Origin: Dryomyza anilis
Taxonomy: Eukaryota; Arthropoda; Insecta; Diptera; Dryomyzidae
Reading direction: 5' to 3'
DNA: 64,000 nucleotides
Assembly (NCBI GenBank): GCA_951804985.1
Contig: OX638133.1
Location: 27,930,963 to 27,994,962, forward strand
Shown: positions 21,591 to 34,204 of the stretch, in pieces
How the letters are laid out: the number at the start of each line of letters is the position of its first letter
How positions within the stretch are numbered: position 1 is the stretch's first letter
Made by a program: the position numbers and the translations under genes
The notes under the pieces: model-generated
What the model saw: the letters and a program-made list of their open reading frames with translations, nothing else
What the model was told of the DNA's origin: nothing
Databases searched by the model: none

Positions 21591-21783
21591 GCCTCACAAA
21601 ATCCGTAGGTTCTCCAAATCTAAATTTTTTATACGTTATAATAATTGACGAATATATCAAAAAAACAGAAAAAATTGAAAAAAATATAAATTTTGCTAAT
21701 TTCAAGCACTTCAAACTTTAAAATTTGATTTTCCAACATTTTTAAAAATGCACATTCGCCCCTTTGGCATGACAGTGACGATA
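21591..21783. mobile_element. Palindromic TCATGCC MITE, copy 1, right part
   Basis: Starts GCCTCACAAAATCCG and ends CACATTCGCCCCTTTGGCAT then GACAGTGACG, matching 42842-43058 of copy 4. Together with 12779-13481 it forms one element of roughly 0.9 kb split by the Polinton. Confidence 0.85.
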
Positions 21784-22840
21784 TATAGTTATTATAATTC
21801 AATAAAAGTATGTATTATATGTCAAACTAGACTCATAATTCTATGATTCCTCTTACTTTGTTTTTGCAAAGGACTTTTTAAGATTTTGATTAAATACAAA
21901 TGGACTTATACGATTTTTGATCTTTTGTGATCCTTCTTTTAATCAATATTATTTTTTTATCCTTCCCCTTTCTGTTTTTTCTCCTTCAGAATCCCACATT
22001 AGAGTCAAATGAAGTTCACCTTGTAAATTTATATTCTTTTAAAATTAAATAAAACAATTTCCTTCGGTACTTAATCGAATTTATGAATTTGATTTTAATT
22101 TCAGAACTTAAAGAGTGATTTGTAAAAACAAAGTAAGGGGAAACATAGCACTTTAGATCAAGTTTTATATAAAATATATACTCTTATTTAATTATGAAAA
22201 TTGTAGATGTTATGCAATAAAAAATAGGTAAATGTAATTTTTTACGTTTGAGTGGTCATAACATTGGTCAGATCCATCTGAAATTCATTCGGTTTATTTC
22301 AAAATATTATTTGAAGACTTATCAATGAAATACAAAAGAAATCAGATTTAAAATTTAAATCTGTAAAGAGTTAAAGTTCAAAATAAGTAGAAAAACTCGA
22401 GAAATGACCTTTATTTGTTTTACGTTTTTCTCAAAAACTTTTTCTTCATATTTTCAAGACTTTTAATATATTTATACTTTTTTGGATTATATTTTTAACA
22501 TTAATATCAACTGATAAACCAGAAAATGATTTATGGTTATGCGGAGCATAGTACAAAGTAACGATCAAAAAATACTAACTTTTTTACATCTGTTATACTT
22601 TTTTTTAAAATGCCCTATGAGAACTAGACTGACATGGATTTTCATGATTTTAATTTGAGAAAAAATCAACCCTCTTAAAATGCTCTATGAGAAAATCGAT
22701 ATGGAGAATTTTCACGAAATCTGAATACGGAATATGGAACCGTTGGGACCACAAAGTTCGCGTTTATCTACCCATATCGACAATTTTAAAATTCGCATAG
22801 ACATATGTTTTCTATTACATTTTTTTCTATATATTGACAG
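21784..22840. other. AT-rich DNA, no gene
   Basis: No coding frame or repeat border is convincing here. Confidence 0.4.
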
Positions 22841-22935
22841 TCGCTGGGATCGAACCCTGGACCTTTCGGCTTGTAGTCGAACGATCCATCGACTTTTTTG
22901 GCTCATAGTCCAATGCACTAACCAATCCTGGTACC
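22841..22935 (-). repeat. tRNA-derived relic (SINE head or tRNA pseudogene)
   Basis: Read on the minus strand: GGATTGGTTAGTGCATTGGA resembles a tRNA A box, and AGGTCCAGGGTTCGATCCCA a B box. About 30 extra bases lie in the anticodon region and there is no acceptor-stem pairing, so this is not a working tRNA. The downstream body does not match the SINE family at 35651. Confidence 0.5.
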
Positions 22936-23180
22936 GATATAAATGTTTAAAAAGGACAAATAATACATGTACAGGGCATACTTTAAAATTAGTGCAGATG
23001 AAAAAAGGTAATTTTTATCGTTATTTTGGACTTTGCTCTGAATAAACATTAATCATTCTTCTCATTAACATTTAATCATAAACTCGAAAAAATTAAGTCA
23101 AAATAATATAAAAAATCAAAGTTTTCCGGTTTTAGATCCAACTATTTTAAAATATATAGGTATATTAGCATTTATTAGTA

Positions 23181-24553
23181 CACGGAGTGAAATAAAATTC
23201 GAAAATTCGAAAAGAATTCGGTTAGATAGAAAAATAGTAGAATTTGACTAATATCAATAAAATACTACTAAAATTCAAGAATTTGTCATCTGGATATCAA
23301 GAAAGCAAATTACTTAGTTGTCAAAAAAGTAAACAAACTTTATTCAACTGGATTTTCAGAAGTTAATTTATTGATTATTAAAAATCAAAAAGAACACGCA
23401 AAATTGTTGCTGTATTCTTTGCAAAAAGAACACGTGTTTATGTATTGTTGTTGTTTTCATCGATATTGCTCTGTCTGTATGCTTTGTTTTGCGAGGTCGC
23501 CATTTGTTTGTTAGTCTGCCTGTCTGTCTGTTGAAAGTAACTAAGCCAACCTTTTCTAGATATTCAGACATTAAGTTCTTAGGTATCAACAAAGTAACTA
23601 AGTACAATTTGTCTGGATTGCAAATTTTTTCTTCTTAGGTAACAAAAAACGAATAGAACAACAAAGCACAGCCAGACAAGCAAGCGTCTGTTTATGTATG
23701 AATGTTAAAGTTATAAATAGAAAAAATGATTTTTCCTACGAATATTGGTATGGATTCAGTTCGTAAACATAAATTTGGGTTCAATTTTGCATAAATACCA
23801 AGTTGATTTCATTCCATTGTTATCTAAATACACTATACAATGCTTATGGGTAACGTGCGGAAGGTTTATACATAACCAACAGAAGAGGAGAAAGTGTATA
23901 AGGTAAGTAAACGGTTTCAGAATAATATACATGGATTAAATTAAATAATAATAATAATAAAAATAAAATAAACAATTCAATTACATTTAGTATTCAAAGA
24001 AGTCATTTAATATACAAAAATGCATGTAGGTAATAAAGTTCTAAATAAACAATAAATTAACTCGACTAGATTTTTTTTATTCTAGCTTCGAAATAACTGC
24101 TTTTAGTTACTTTCAACATATCGACAGACAGACAGACACACGAACAAACAGATGGCACTGACAGACGGACAAAGCAAAACAAAACATAATAGCAACAAAG
24201 AAAAATCGAAAAAACAACAACTATGCGAACACGTGTTCATTAAATTTTTGAACGAAAACAACAACAACATTTTTGATACCTAAGAAATTAATAACTAAAT
24301 TCAAGAATAATTCTACGTAGTTACTTTTTTGATACCTAAGAAATTAATAACTGAAATCAAGACTCATTCTACTTAGTTACTTTTTTTGATACCTTAGAAA
24401 TTAATAACTTAATCCAAGAATAATTCTATTTAGTTACTTTTTTGACAACTAAGAAAATGCATTTCTTGAACTTACGAATTTTTCGGTTAAGCTGTATATC
24501 ACTCAGTATACTTCTTGATTCCTTCTGGATTTTAGAATTTTTTTCCCTCCGTG
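23181..24553 (-). mobile_element. CACGGAGGG MITE, copy A
   Basis: Bounded by CACGGAGTGAAATAAAATTC and the complement of GAATTTTTTCCCTCCGTG, with TA on both outer sides. It contains near its right end about three tandem copies of a roughly 55-bp unit (GATACCTAAGAAATTAATAA then CTAGTTACTTTTTT-like). The 23368-23607 open frame is repeat sequence, not a gene. Confidence 0.8.
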
Positions 24554-25207
24554 TACATAAACCTTAATTCTAACAATTAAATGAAAAATGGAGTTTAAAT
24601 GTTTTCTAAAACTTGTTTTCAACAGTACTTACTGCATTTTGAGTGAAAAAATTGGGTCTACAATTTTGTGTGCAATTTTCTTAGTAACGTTACGAAATCG
24701 GAAAAAAGTACTCAAAATTAGTACCCGAGAACTATATAGAAAATCAAAGTTATTCGTCTCGTTGTTGATTAAGTACTAGCTTCGAAGCTTCGAGATCTAC
24801 CAAATAATCATATCAGGCACCTTAAGTTTCTTGACCCATACCACGAAGTACGTATTCTCGTGAAAGAGGTTTAAAACTTATATGGTTTTACAATAGCAGT
24901 TTTGAGATTAGCAAAAGTTTTCATTTAGAAAACTTTTCTCAAGTAGAAATCTAAATCTATACACGAAATTCTGCCCCTAATAATTATTCCACGGATATTT
25001 CTTCCGTGGATATTTCTTTTTCCCCCAATATAATTTTACTTAAGAAAATATAATAGTATTGTGACTATACAAGGAACAACTAATTTACAAGAATTTAATT
25101 ATATATACCTTTCATTTATATCTTTCATTTATCCAGATTTCAAAATTCATTATATTGAAAAACAGTTCGTTGTTTTGATAATCCATTCAACAATAATATA
25201 ATATATA
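24554..25207. other. AT-rich spacer between two MITE copies
   Basis: No gene supported. A short direct repeat (CCACGGATATTTCTTCCGTG and the following GATATTTCTT) lies at 24989-25020. Confidence 0.4.
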
Positions 25208-25743
25208 CACGGAGGGAAAAAAGTTCTAAAATCCAGAAGGAATCAAGAAGTATACTGAGTGATATACAGCTAAACCGAAAAATTCTTAATTTGGATTTTC
25301 TTAGTTGTCAAAAAAGTAACTAAGTGGAATTATTCTTGGATTCAGTTATTAATTTCTTGGGTATCAAAAAAGTAACTGCTTAGTTACTTTCAACAGACAG
25401 AGAGGCAGACTAACAAACAGATGGCGACCTCGCAAAACAAAGCATACAGACAGAGCAATATCGATGAAAACAACAACAATACATGAACACGTGTTCTTTT
25501 TGCGATGAATACAGCAACAATTTGGCGTGTTCTTTTTGGTTTTTAATAATCAATAAATTAACTTCTTGAAATCCAGTTGAATAAAGTTTGTTTACTTTTT
25601 TGACAACTAAGTAATTTGCTTTCTTGATATCCAGATGACAAATTCTTGAATTTTAGAAGTATTTTATTGATATTAGTCAAATTCTACTATTTTTCTTTCT
25701 AACCGAATTCTTCTCGAGTTTTAGAATTTAATTTCCCGCCGTG
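25208..25743 (+). mobile_element. CACGGAGGG MITE, copy B (short form)
   Basis: Left end CACGGAGGGAAAAAAGTTC, right end ATTTAATTTCCCGCCGTG, TA on both sides. It is the inverted orientation of copy A and lacks much of the interior. Confidence 0.8.
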
Positions 25744-27754
25744 TACTATTTATTTTCTCTGTGTAAATTTATTAACATATCTGTTGCCCCGACCGTTTTT
25801 CATCTTCCAGCATATGAAATTTCCTTCTCTGGCATTATATATTTTCTTTTATTCTAATCATAAGAATATCTTCTATCTGCATAAAGTTTTGTCGAAATTA
25901 CAAAAATGCAAATTTTAATGTTTGTAAATTTGAAAAGTTATCGAAGCAATTATTTAAATGAGCGGAAAAGCAAGGAAGTGAATGTGGTACTGACGCACGC
26001 AGTGAAAGTAACGACCGCCGCCGTCTGGGACCAATGAAGTGCTGATGAGGTGCGTCTTGTACAAAACTCAAGTTTCATTCTTTGGAAATAAAATGCAAAG
26101 TGGTTGTGAATGTTTTAATGTTGCTGTGGGAGCGAAATTAATTGAGTTCTTAGTCTATTAATTGTGTCTAAAGGTTTGTCTGTTAGTTGTGACACAATTG
26201 TCAGATAAATTATGATAATAAATATAGAAAAATAAGCAAGTATTATTGTTGTAAATAAAGACAACTCTTAACTCTAAAAAACAGAACTCAATTTGTTGGA
26301 ACAATATGGCTTTAATTGCTGTGAAAGGGTTATTGTTATAAATGGGTCTTAAGGATGTACTTCATAAAGACTACTAGAAAATTAATGGCTCAATATATTA
26401 TTATTCTTAAATTTACTTTTCATTTTATTATTTTGAATTTCTACATTATACTTCAAAATATTAAAAAAAAATTATATAGAAAAAAAATTGTGAAAATCCA
26501 CCGTAGTGGAGGTGGCAAGAGTATTAATTATGATGGGAGTGTATAGAAAAAAGATATCACCATTTCCATCGACAATCAAGCTACAATAAGAGCCCTACAG
26601 AAGAAGATGTAGAGTAGACAGCTGCTGTCGCCAAGAGCTACAGGTTCTCAAAAAAACACATAGTTAAACACTGTGCACCAGGTCATATTTACATTTAGAA
26701 CCTAATGATAAACACGAAAACTATTTGTGATTATCAAGAACATAGTCCAAATTAAAAATCAAAATTACTTACTTTCTTTCATTTGTTCTGTATTTTTTAC
26801 AATATGCCCTTTGAACACAATTTTTATATCCCTTTTTCTATTGCGTACTCAGTTTTGCTTTTAACTAACAACTATTTTGAGACATTTTTGGAAAAGATCG
26901 CTCTTTTTCAGTAATCAAGCATTTTAAATTTGTTTATTTTATAACACCTTTCGATGGAAACTCTATTGATAGGGTTTATTGTAAAATCTAGAACCGTTGG
27001 CAAAATTTAAATATGTTGATCTGGATAACCATAAATTATCTTTCTATTTATCATTAGATCCGAAATGCTAAAAAAGAATTTAGAAATAGTCTAAATATTC
27101 AGAATTGTTTGTGTTTAGAACCAAATATATTGCAAAAAAATATCGAAATTACAAGAAACAATTCGTTTATTGTTTTTTTGAAGTACTATATTTTTAATAG
27201 TACCATAATTCTATTATTAAAAAGTTTCTAAAATTAGCCTAAAATTTCAATATCATTTTTCTAAAAATAGCACCTAAGAATTATATAGAAATTATGTACG
27301 GATATCCGTAGGAAATATTGTAGAAAAAAAGTTTGTAAAAACCTTATAGTTTAGGTCAAAATCAAATATTCTAATGATAGGTATTTTTAATTTTTTGCGG
27401 CAACCAACTAAATTGACCTACTGAATCATTCGGTTGCGACAACAACTGATAAATTAGTTGCAAAAAACTCTTAATTTCGGTTGTGAAAACTATAAATCGA
27501 TGAACATGTGGTAACCTCCAAATCGGTGATGATGAGATTGTGACAAACTCCAAATTGATGAGCATGAGGTTGTCGCAATCTCTTTGTAGAAGAGTATGAG
27601 GTTGTCTAAACCTCCAGTTATTTATGTATATAAAACGTATGTATATAAAGTATTCTATATTGACATTTCATCTATTATTTAAGATTTTAATTGGAGTGGT
27701 TTAGAAGTTATGTATGAAAATGTTGTAGAATGTTGAAAATTTAGCATGCCTTTT
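25744..27754. other. Intergenic DNA with a minor repeat
   Basis: A GC-richer unique patch lies at 25940-26080. At 27395-27590 there are degenerate tandem motifs of the type CTCCAAATTGATGAGCATGA then GGTTGTCGCAA. No gene is supported. Confidence 0.4.
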
Positions 27755-28510
27755 TATACCCTATGAGGTACAGGGTATATTAACTTTGTGCATATATTGT
27801 AACGCCCCTTAGGAGGCGTGTCCGGTATGGAAAAGTATATATATTCTTGATCAGCATCACTACCCGAGTCCGTTTAGCCATGTCCGTCTGTCTGTCTGTC
27901 TGTCTGTCCGTCTTGCTGTCTTGCTGTCTTGCTGTCTTGCTGTCCGAATACAGAATAACTTGTGAAATACTGATCAGAATGCGATGAAATTTCGTCTCAA
28001 TATATTTTAGCCAAAAGTAGGAACTGAGTTTGAAAATGAGCAAAATCGGTCAACGGACACGCCCACCTCCCATACAAGTCACTTTTATATAACTCTTTCG
28101 AAACTAATATTTCGAAAAGTATTCAAGGTATAGTTATAAAATTTAAAACGTATTGTTAGAATTTACCTAAAAATATGTGGTCCAAAAATGGGCGTGATCC
28201 GCCCACTTTTTTTTTCCATTATATCCCGGGTTTTCATAGTAAAAATTTGATCCGTAAATTATTAAAATCAAATCTATGAAATATTAGCCTTTCAAAATTT
28301 TAAATATAGGCGTGGTCCGCCCAATTATATTTTTCAATTTTTTTTTTAGTTTTTTATTCTTTATATAATTTTTTATAATTTATGGGGATATAAGACGTAA
28401 ATTTCTGATATATGAATAATATTTAAAATTAAGGTATACAATTAAATATTCCTCATTAATATCTCCACCAAAGGTGTAGGGTATTCCATAGTCGGGCCCG
28501 ACCGACTATA
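27755..28510 (+). repeat. mini-me-like dipteran repeat with GTCY microsatellite
   Basis: It begins TACCCTATGAGGTACAGGGT, continues AACGCCCCTTAGGAGGCGTG, TATGGAAAAGTATATATATT and CCGTTTAGCCATGTCCGTC, followed by GTCT/GTCC tandem units and CTTGCTGT repeats (27889-27945). It ends near GGTGTAGGGTATTCCATAGTC. Related sequence in the opposite orientation lies at 53040-54555. The combination of a TA-rich core and GTCY units resembles mini-me elements of flies. Confidence 0.6.
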
Positions 28511-29058
28511 AAAATCCGCCCCATGTGACCGAACTTACCCATGTGACCTAACTTTCCCAACTCGTTTTATATTTAAATATTGTTTTTGTGATTTTATAGC
28601 ATTCATTACAATATATCTGATGCAATTTTCTAAATCAACAGCAAAAATACATCTATGAAATGTTTAATTAAGCCAACATTTTTTTTTTATTGAGCATGTA
28701 GACACAAAAAAATATCTTGTTTGGTGCTTGATATCTTGTTTGATACTTGAAGTGTTTGAAATATTATTTGCAACAACCAATTTAAATTATTTATAGCAAA
28801 TGCTTATGTTATTAATCGAAAACAACTGTAATATTTGTACCAAACTATATACATTTCCATCTCTTTTGCTGGAAACACTTTTGATAACACAAAAGTGTTT
28901 CCCACAATTAATTCTATCGTTGCCAAACTGAATCCAATATCCACACAGACACATGCATTGAACATATTTGGTTGTTACTCATTTAGCCATGAAGTGGAAT
29001 TTATAATTAAAAAACTTAAATAAAATCTAATACAAATATTAAACGAATTTGCTGATTA
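28511..29058. other. AT-rich DNA, no gene
   Basis: Contains short inverted segments around GGAAACACTTTTG and CAAAAGTGTTTCCC (28869-28901). Confidence 0.4.
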
Positions 29059-30527
29059 CACGGAGGGAAAAAAGTTCTAAAATCCAGAAGGGATCAAGAA
29101 GTATACGGAGTGATATACAGCAAAACCGAAAAATTCGTAATTTCAAGAAATGGATTTTCTTAGTTGTCAAAAAAAGTAACTAAGTAGAATTATTCTTGGA
29201 TTAAGTTGTTTATTTCTTAGGTATCAAAAAAAAGTAACTAAGTAGAATAAGTCTTGAATTTAGTTACTAATTTCTTAGGTATCAAAAAAGTAACTAAGTA
29301 GAATTGTTCTTGAATTCAGTTATTAATTTCTTAGGTATCAAAAATTTTGCTGTTGTTTTCGTCCAAAAATTTAATGAACACGTGTTCGTATAGTTGTTGT
29401 TTTTTTCGATCTTTCTTTGTCGCTATTATGTTTTGTTTTGCTTTGTCCGTCTGTCAGTGCCATCTGTTTGTTCGTGTGTCTTTCTGTCGATATGTTGAAA
29501 GTAACTAAAAGCAATTATTTCGAAGCAAACGTAAAAAAAATATAGTCGAGTTAATTTATTGTTTATTTAGAACTTTATAACCTACATGCATTTTTGTATA
29601 TTAAATGACTTCTTTGAATACTTAATGTAATTGAACTGTTTATTTTGTTTTATTTTTTATTATTATTATTTAATTTAATCTATGTATATTATTCTGAAAC
29701 CGTTTACTTACCTTATACACTTTCTCCTCTTCTGTTGCCACTACTGTTGGTTATGTATAAACCTTCCGCACGTTACCCATAAGCATAGTGTATTTAGATA
29801 ACTATGGAATGAAATCAACTTAGCAAAATTGGACCCAAATTTCGTAGGAAAAATCGTTTTTTCTATTTATATCTTTAACATTCATACATAAACAGACGCT
29901 TGCTTGTCTGGCTGTGTTTTGTTGTTCTATTCGTTTTTTGTTACCTAAGAAGAAAAAATTTGCAATCCAGACAAATTGTACTTAGTTACTTTTTTGATAC
30001 CTAAGAACCTAATGTCTGAATATCTAGAAAATTTTGGCTTAGTCACTTTCAACAGACAGACAGGCAAAACAAAGCATGCAGACAGAGCAATATCGATGAA
30101 AACAACAACAATACATGAACACGTGTTCTTTTTGCAAAGAATACAGCAACAATTTTGCGTGTTCTTTTTTAATTTTATTTTTAATAATCAATAAATTAAC
30201 TTTTGAAACTTTATTCAAAATAACGGTTGAATAAAGTTTGTTTACTGTTTTGACAACTAATCCGCCGTTCGGATTCGGCAATAAACTGTAGGTCCCACCA
30301 CTTTGAGTACAAATATAACACGCACAGCTCAAAATGGTGAGAGAGCTCGGCCGAAGTTCTATACAGGACTGTAGCGCCAAATTATTATTATTAAGTAATT
30401 TGCTTTCTTGATATCCAGATGACAAATTCTTGAATTTTTGTAGTATTTTATTGATATTAGTCAAATTCTACTATTTTTCTATCTAACCAAATTCTTCTCG
30501 AATTTTAGAATTTTATTTCCCTCCGTG
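29059..30527 (+). mobile_element. CACGGAGGG MITE, copy C (long form, interrupted by a SINE)
   Basis: Ends CACGGAGGGAAAAAAGTTC and TTTTATTTCCCTCCGTG, with TA outside both ends. The interior is the reverse complement of copy A in most parts. A truncated SINE (30261-30393) interrupts it where copies A and B read on from CAACTAA to GTAATTTGCTTTC. Confidence 0.8.
30261..30393 (+). mobile_element. tRNA-derived SINE, 5'-truncated
   Basis: Starts at TCCGCCGTTCGGATTCGGC and ends GCGCCAAATT with an (ATT)n tail. Only the last 130 bp of the family are present; 5' truncation is usual for LINE-mobilised copies. Confidence 0.8.
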
Positions 30528-32755
30528 TAACTGCTTCAAAATATGTGATCTCCAATGAGTATTACACGAAATCTGTTAATTCGTCTGAGTCGAACCTCAC
30601 GTGAGGTTCGACATGATTGCTATCGGAAATACTTCCTCTTAAACAAGTCTTTCGAGCCAACACTTTAAATAATTATTATTTGAAGCAGTTACAAGTGTTT
30701 GTTTCAAACACTAATTAAAATTTACCATTTAAGACAAATAGATGCAGTAGTTAACAGAAGTATTGAATGTGTTTAGGATGAATAATTAATTGAACACTTA
30801 CAAAGTGTTTAACGTAAACAATTGAAGTGTTTACGACAAAAAAAATTACTATATAATACAAATACTAATAATTTGAAGTGTTTGCAGGAAACAGTCATTA
30901 TTTATGGCAAATTGTGTATAATTATAAGTCTTCAGTGGAAACAATAAGTTCTCACTACAAACATTTCATTGTTTATGGCAAATAATTCATAAATAATCCT
31001 TTTTTTGTGTGTATGTTAAAAATAACAAAAAAACATTGAAATATTTCAAATATTTCTAAAAAAAATTACAAATTTTACATACACAATTTTCAACATTCTA
31101 CAACATTTGTATACATAAAATCTTAAATAATAAATGAAATGTCAACCTTCAACATTATTCATTTGAAATGTTTAAAAATGTAGCTTTTTGAGATATGTCC
31201 TTTTGAAATATACTTTGTGTGCATGTTTTTAATTCTTTTATTCTTGGGTGAGGCATTTATTTTTTAAAATAATTCTTGCCCCAATAAATTTTACCGAATA
31301 TAAATAAAATTATGAATACAGTACAAACTACCATATGTTTACATCTAAATACATTGTTTTTCACATCTAAACATATATATGTTATCAACAAGAATTAATA
31401 TATTTTATTATAAACATAAATATGTTAGAACGAAAATTAAAATATGTTTGACTACCGTTATAATTCTGTTTGCTTAATGCCTAACTCGTCCCTATGTTTG
31501 GGACAAGTCATATCTTTGTGATTTTTTCGTATTTTAGAGTAATGTAATTAAAAAAAACAAAAATTATATAAAAAAAATAGCAAAACGGTTTTACTTATAT
31601 TTTTTCTGCTGGATACGTCGAACACTCAGCCTTTAAACAATTGAATAAATGTTTATGGAAGCAATTATTATCGAGAAGAGCACAACATGTGGTCGACATG
31701 GCTTAAATTGAACAATTTGTGTTTATGGCCATTAAGCGATGGCGAAGGAGTGCAGTCCAGGAATGAGAATCCTAAGGCGCTACACCCAAAGTCAAAGTAG
31801 TGATTCGAATAGTTTTTCACCCCATCTTAAACAAGAACCCAAAGAGTTTCGTCGTTCAACATGAGCTGCAACATGTAAACATGGCTAATAACACAGGTCG
31901 ACCACAAAATGTTTAAATGTTTTATTTGCTAAATTTCAGATGCAAACAGTAGCAGCAGCAACAACAGCCTGTTTTGACATTTTATTTACACGTTGATTGG
32001 ACTTTTGTAGTTGGCTTCTTTTTTCAGTAGGCACTACATTTGACACTATGCAGTACTAAGTTGGTAACAAAAACTACTATTAAAGGCTAACAAAGTTTTG
32101 GTTTTTGTTTTGTTGCTGCTATCACTGCTGTTGCTGACATGTTATTAAAAGCTTTTTCTTTATCGTCATCAGCAGCAGCAGCAACAATCGAAATGTATTT
32201 GTTTAGGTATTTTGAATCTGGCTCGCAGGACCAATAAGTTTGCCATACAAATAGCAAAATAAATTCAAAGAAATTCTTAATTGTATTTTTTCTTTGGTTT
32301 GAGTTTATTTAATTAGTTAATTAATGCCAAACAAAATTTAATGGCAATTTAATGCATGACAAAAACAAGAAATTCCATCATTGAAATTAGTTTGGAGTTT
32401 TTTGTGAAATTTTGCCAGCTCACTTTGCAAAGCAATTAACTTTTTTTGTTGACTAATTCCACAATTTTTTGGTTTTCACTAGAATTTTTGGCGTTTTTTT
32501 TGGGTGTCATTTGTGCGTCGCAATCGCATCAAAATCTTGCGGATTATCTTGGGGTTTTTTGAGGCGCTTTTCGTCATTTGTCAACTATTTAGTTTCAGTT
32601 GAACATGATGGGATTTGTCGACGTCGTTTAGAAAAACAAAAAAACAATTAATGACGCATCGTTTATGAGAATTTTAGTAAAAGAAAGATTTTTTTGTTTA
32701 ATGTTTTACAATTTTTTTTCTATTTTGCAATACGTAGAGAAAGAAATGATTACTA
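30528..32755. other. Intergenic DNA
   Basis: A small inverted-end segment spans 30528-30692 (TAACTGCTTCAAA and TTTGAAGCAGTTA) with a perfect palindrome at 30589-30612. From about 31650 to 32650 the sequence looks like unique fly intergenic or intronic DNA with CAG-rich patches. No gene supported. Confidence 0.4.
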
Positions 32756-34042
32756 AGAACTGCGTCGAATAAAATTGTCCGCTACAAAAATGAAAAAATC
32801 TAGTAATCGAATTTTTATAAAATAAAATATTTTATTTTGCAAATTATTTTTAGATTTAAAAAAAAATATAAAAAACCAGAAATTAATATTTTTTAATAAA
32901 ATGTTTTAATTTTTCCGGAACCCCTTCCATTAATGTTGTAATGGTAGTGTCCGACACCCTCACAGCTGCTGAAGACCACTTTCTTTTAAAGTCTTGAAGG
33001 TCTTTGGCCACTTTTTATGTTGTCTTCATCTGCCTTTTTACTAAATCCCAGTATCAATCGGCCTGAGTTCTGGACAGTTTGGTGGATTGGCTTCTCTAGG
33101 CACCAAAATCACTGCATTTTGTTGGATCCACTCTAAGGCCGTTTTGCTGTAGTGACATGAAGCGAGGTCAGGCCAAAAAAATGTGGACACTTCATGTTGG
33201 CGTAAAAATGGAAGCAATCTCTTTTGCAAGCATTCCTTCACATATATTTCGCTATTAATTGTACCCGATGTCACGAATGAGCTGCTCCTTTTTCCACAAC
33301 TGCAAATTGCCTGCCAAACAAGGAATTTCTTTGGGAATTTTGTCATTTTTTTTTTATTTGAATTTTTCAGCGACATTTCCTCGAGAATCGGCTGTATAAA
33401 ATTCCTGCCCAGGTAGCTGAGAAAAGTCCGCTAAAACATAAGTTTCGTCGTCCATTATGCAGCAATCGAATTTTTTAAAAAAATCTTGGTTCAGCTTTTT
33501 AGCTCGTTGTTTTGCGGTTTCATTCTTGGTGGCATTTCTATCCGGAACTTTTTGGACCTTGTACGTCTTCAGCCCAGCTTCTTTCTTAGTCCTGCGCACG
33601 AAAGATTCTGAGCAATCCGCCTTTCTCGCCAATTTTCTTCCGGATATGCTTGGATCGTTCTTTAAAATATTCACAACCTTCTTCGACTTTTCACGATCAT
33701 GTGGGCCATTTTTTTACCAGAATCTTTCTTCCGATCAATACTCAGGTCTTCCTTAAAGCGGTTGATAACGCGAGAAATGGTCTTAGGGTTAGCCCCTATC
33801 TCCTTGGCAATTTTTTTAAAAGACCAACTAGGTTGTTTTTGAAAAATTTTAATTATATTTTCTCGCACTTCCACTTCGTTTGCCATTTTCGCGTTAAATA
33901 AATTTTGTATTGACTATAACTGACACAAATTATTTTCTGCCATTTAATTCAGAGCTACTATGATACATTTTTTTTAATGTGAATCTAGCAATAGCACATT
34001 ATGGGAAGATATGTAACGGACAATTTTATTCGACGCAGTCCT
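32756..34042 (-). mobile_element. Tc1/mariner superfamily transposon, full length but inactive
   Basis: 1287 bp with 31-bp TIRs differing at two positions (AGAACTGCGTCGAATAAAAT at the left versus AGGACTGCGTCGAATAAAAT read inward from the right), flanked by TA at 32754-32755 and 34043-34044. It carries one transposase pseudogene on the minus strand. Confidence 0.9.
32883..33886 (-). pseudogene. Tc1/mariner transposase, frameshifted (DD37-type)
   Basis: About 330 codons spread over alternating frames: 33886-33671, 33674-33354, 33376-33041, and a last part ending at 32883. That implies three frameshifts, at about 33675, 33360 and 33050, plus a nonsense codon in the last part. Visible domains: an N-terminal HTH (SFKKIAKEIGANPKTISRVI), a second HTH (SGRKLARKADCSESFVRRT), the first catalytic Asp in CIMDDETYV, the second in FWPDLASCHY, and NPPNCPELRPID where relatives end in RPIE. 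There are 37 residues between the second and third acid positions, placing it in or near the DD37E group. The third acid here is Asp, possibly by mutation. Confidence 0.85.
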
Positions 34043-34204
34043 TATTATTTTGTACTCGTGCTGGGAAACTGTTTTTCGTCTATTTTTGTTGTATTTTCAA
34101 ACCATTCTATGAAATATACTGAAGAAAACAAAAAGTTTTGTTTTTTGGTTTTTCCTTTAATTTTTATTTATATATTTTTGCTTTTATTTTTACTATTATT
34201 TTGA

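Noticed and set aside
30039..30464. 141-codon open frame
   Set aside because: Crosses the MITE copy C and an inserted SINE fragment; purely repeat sequence.
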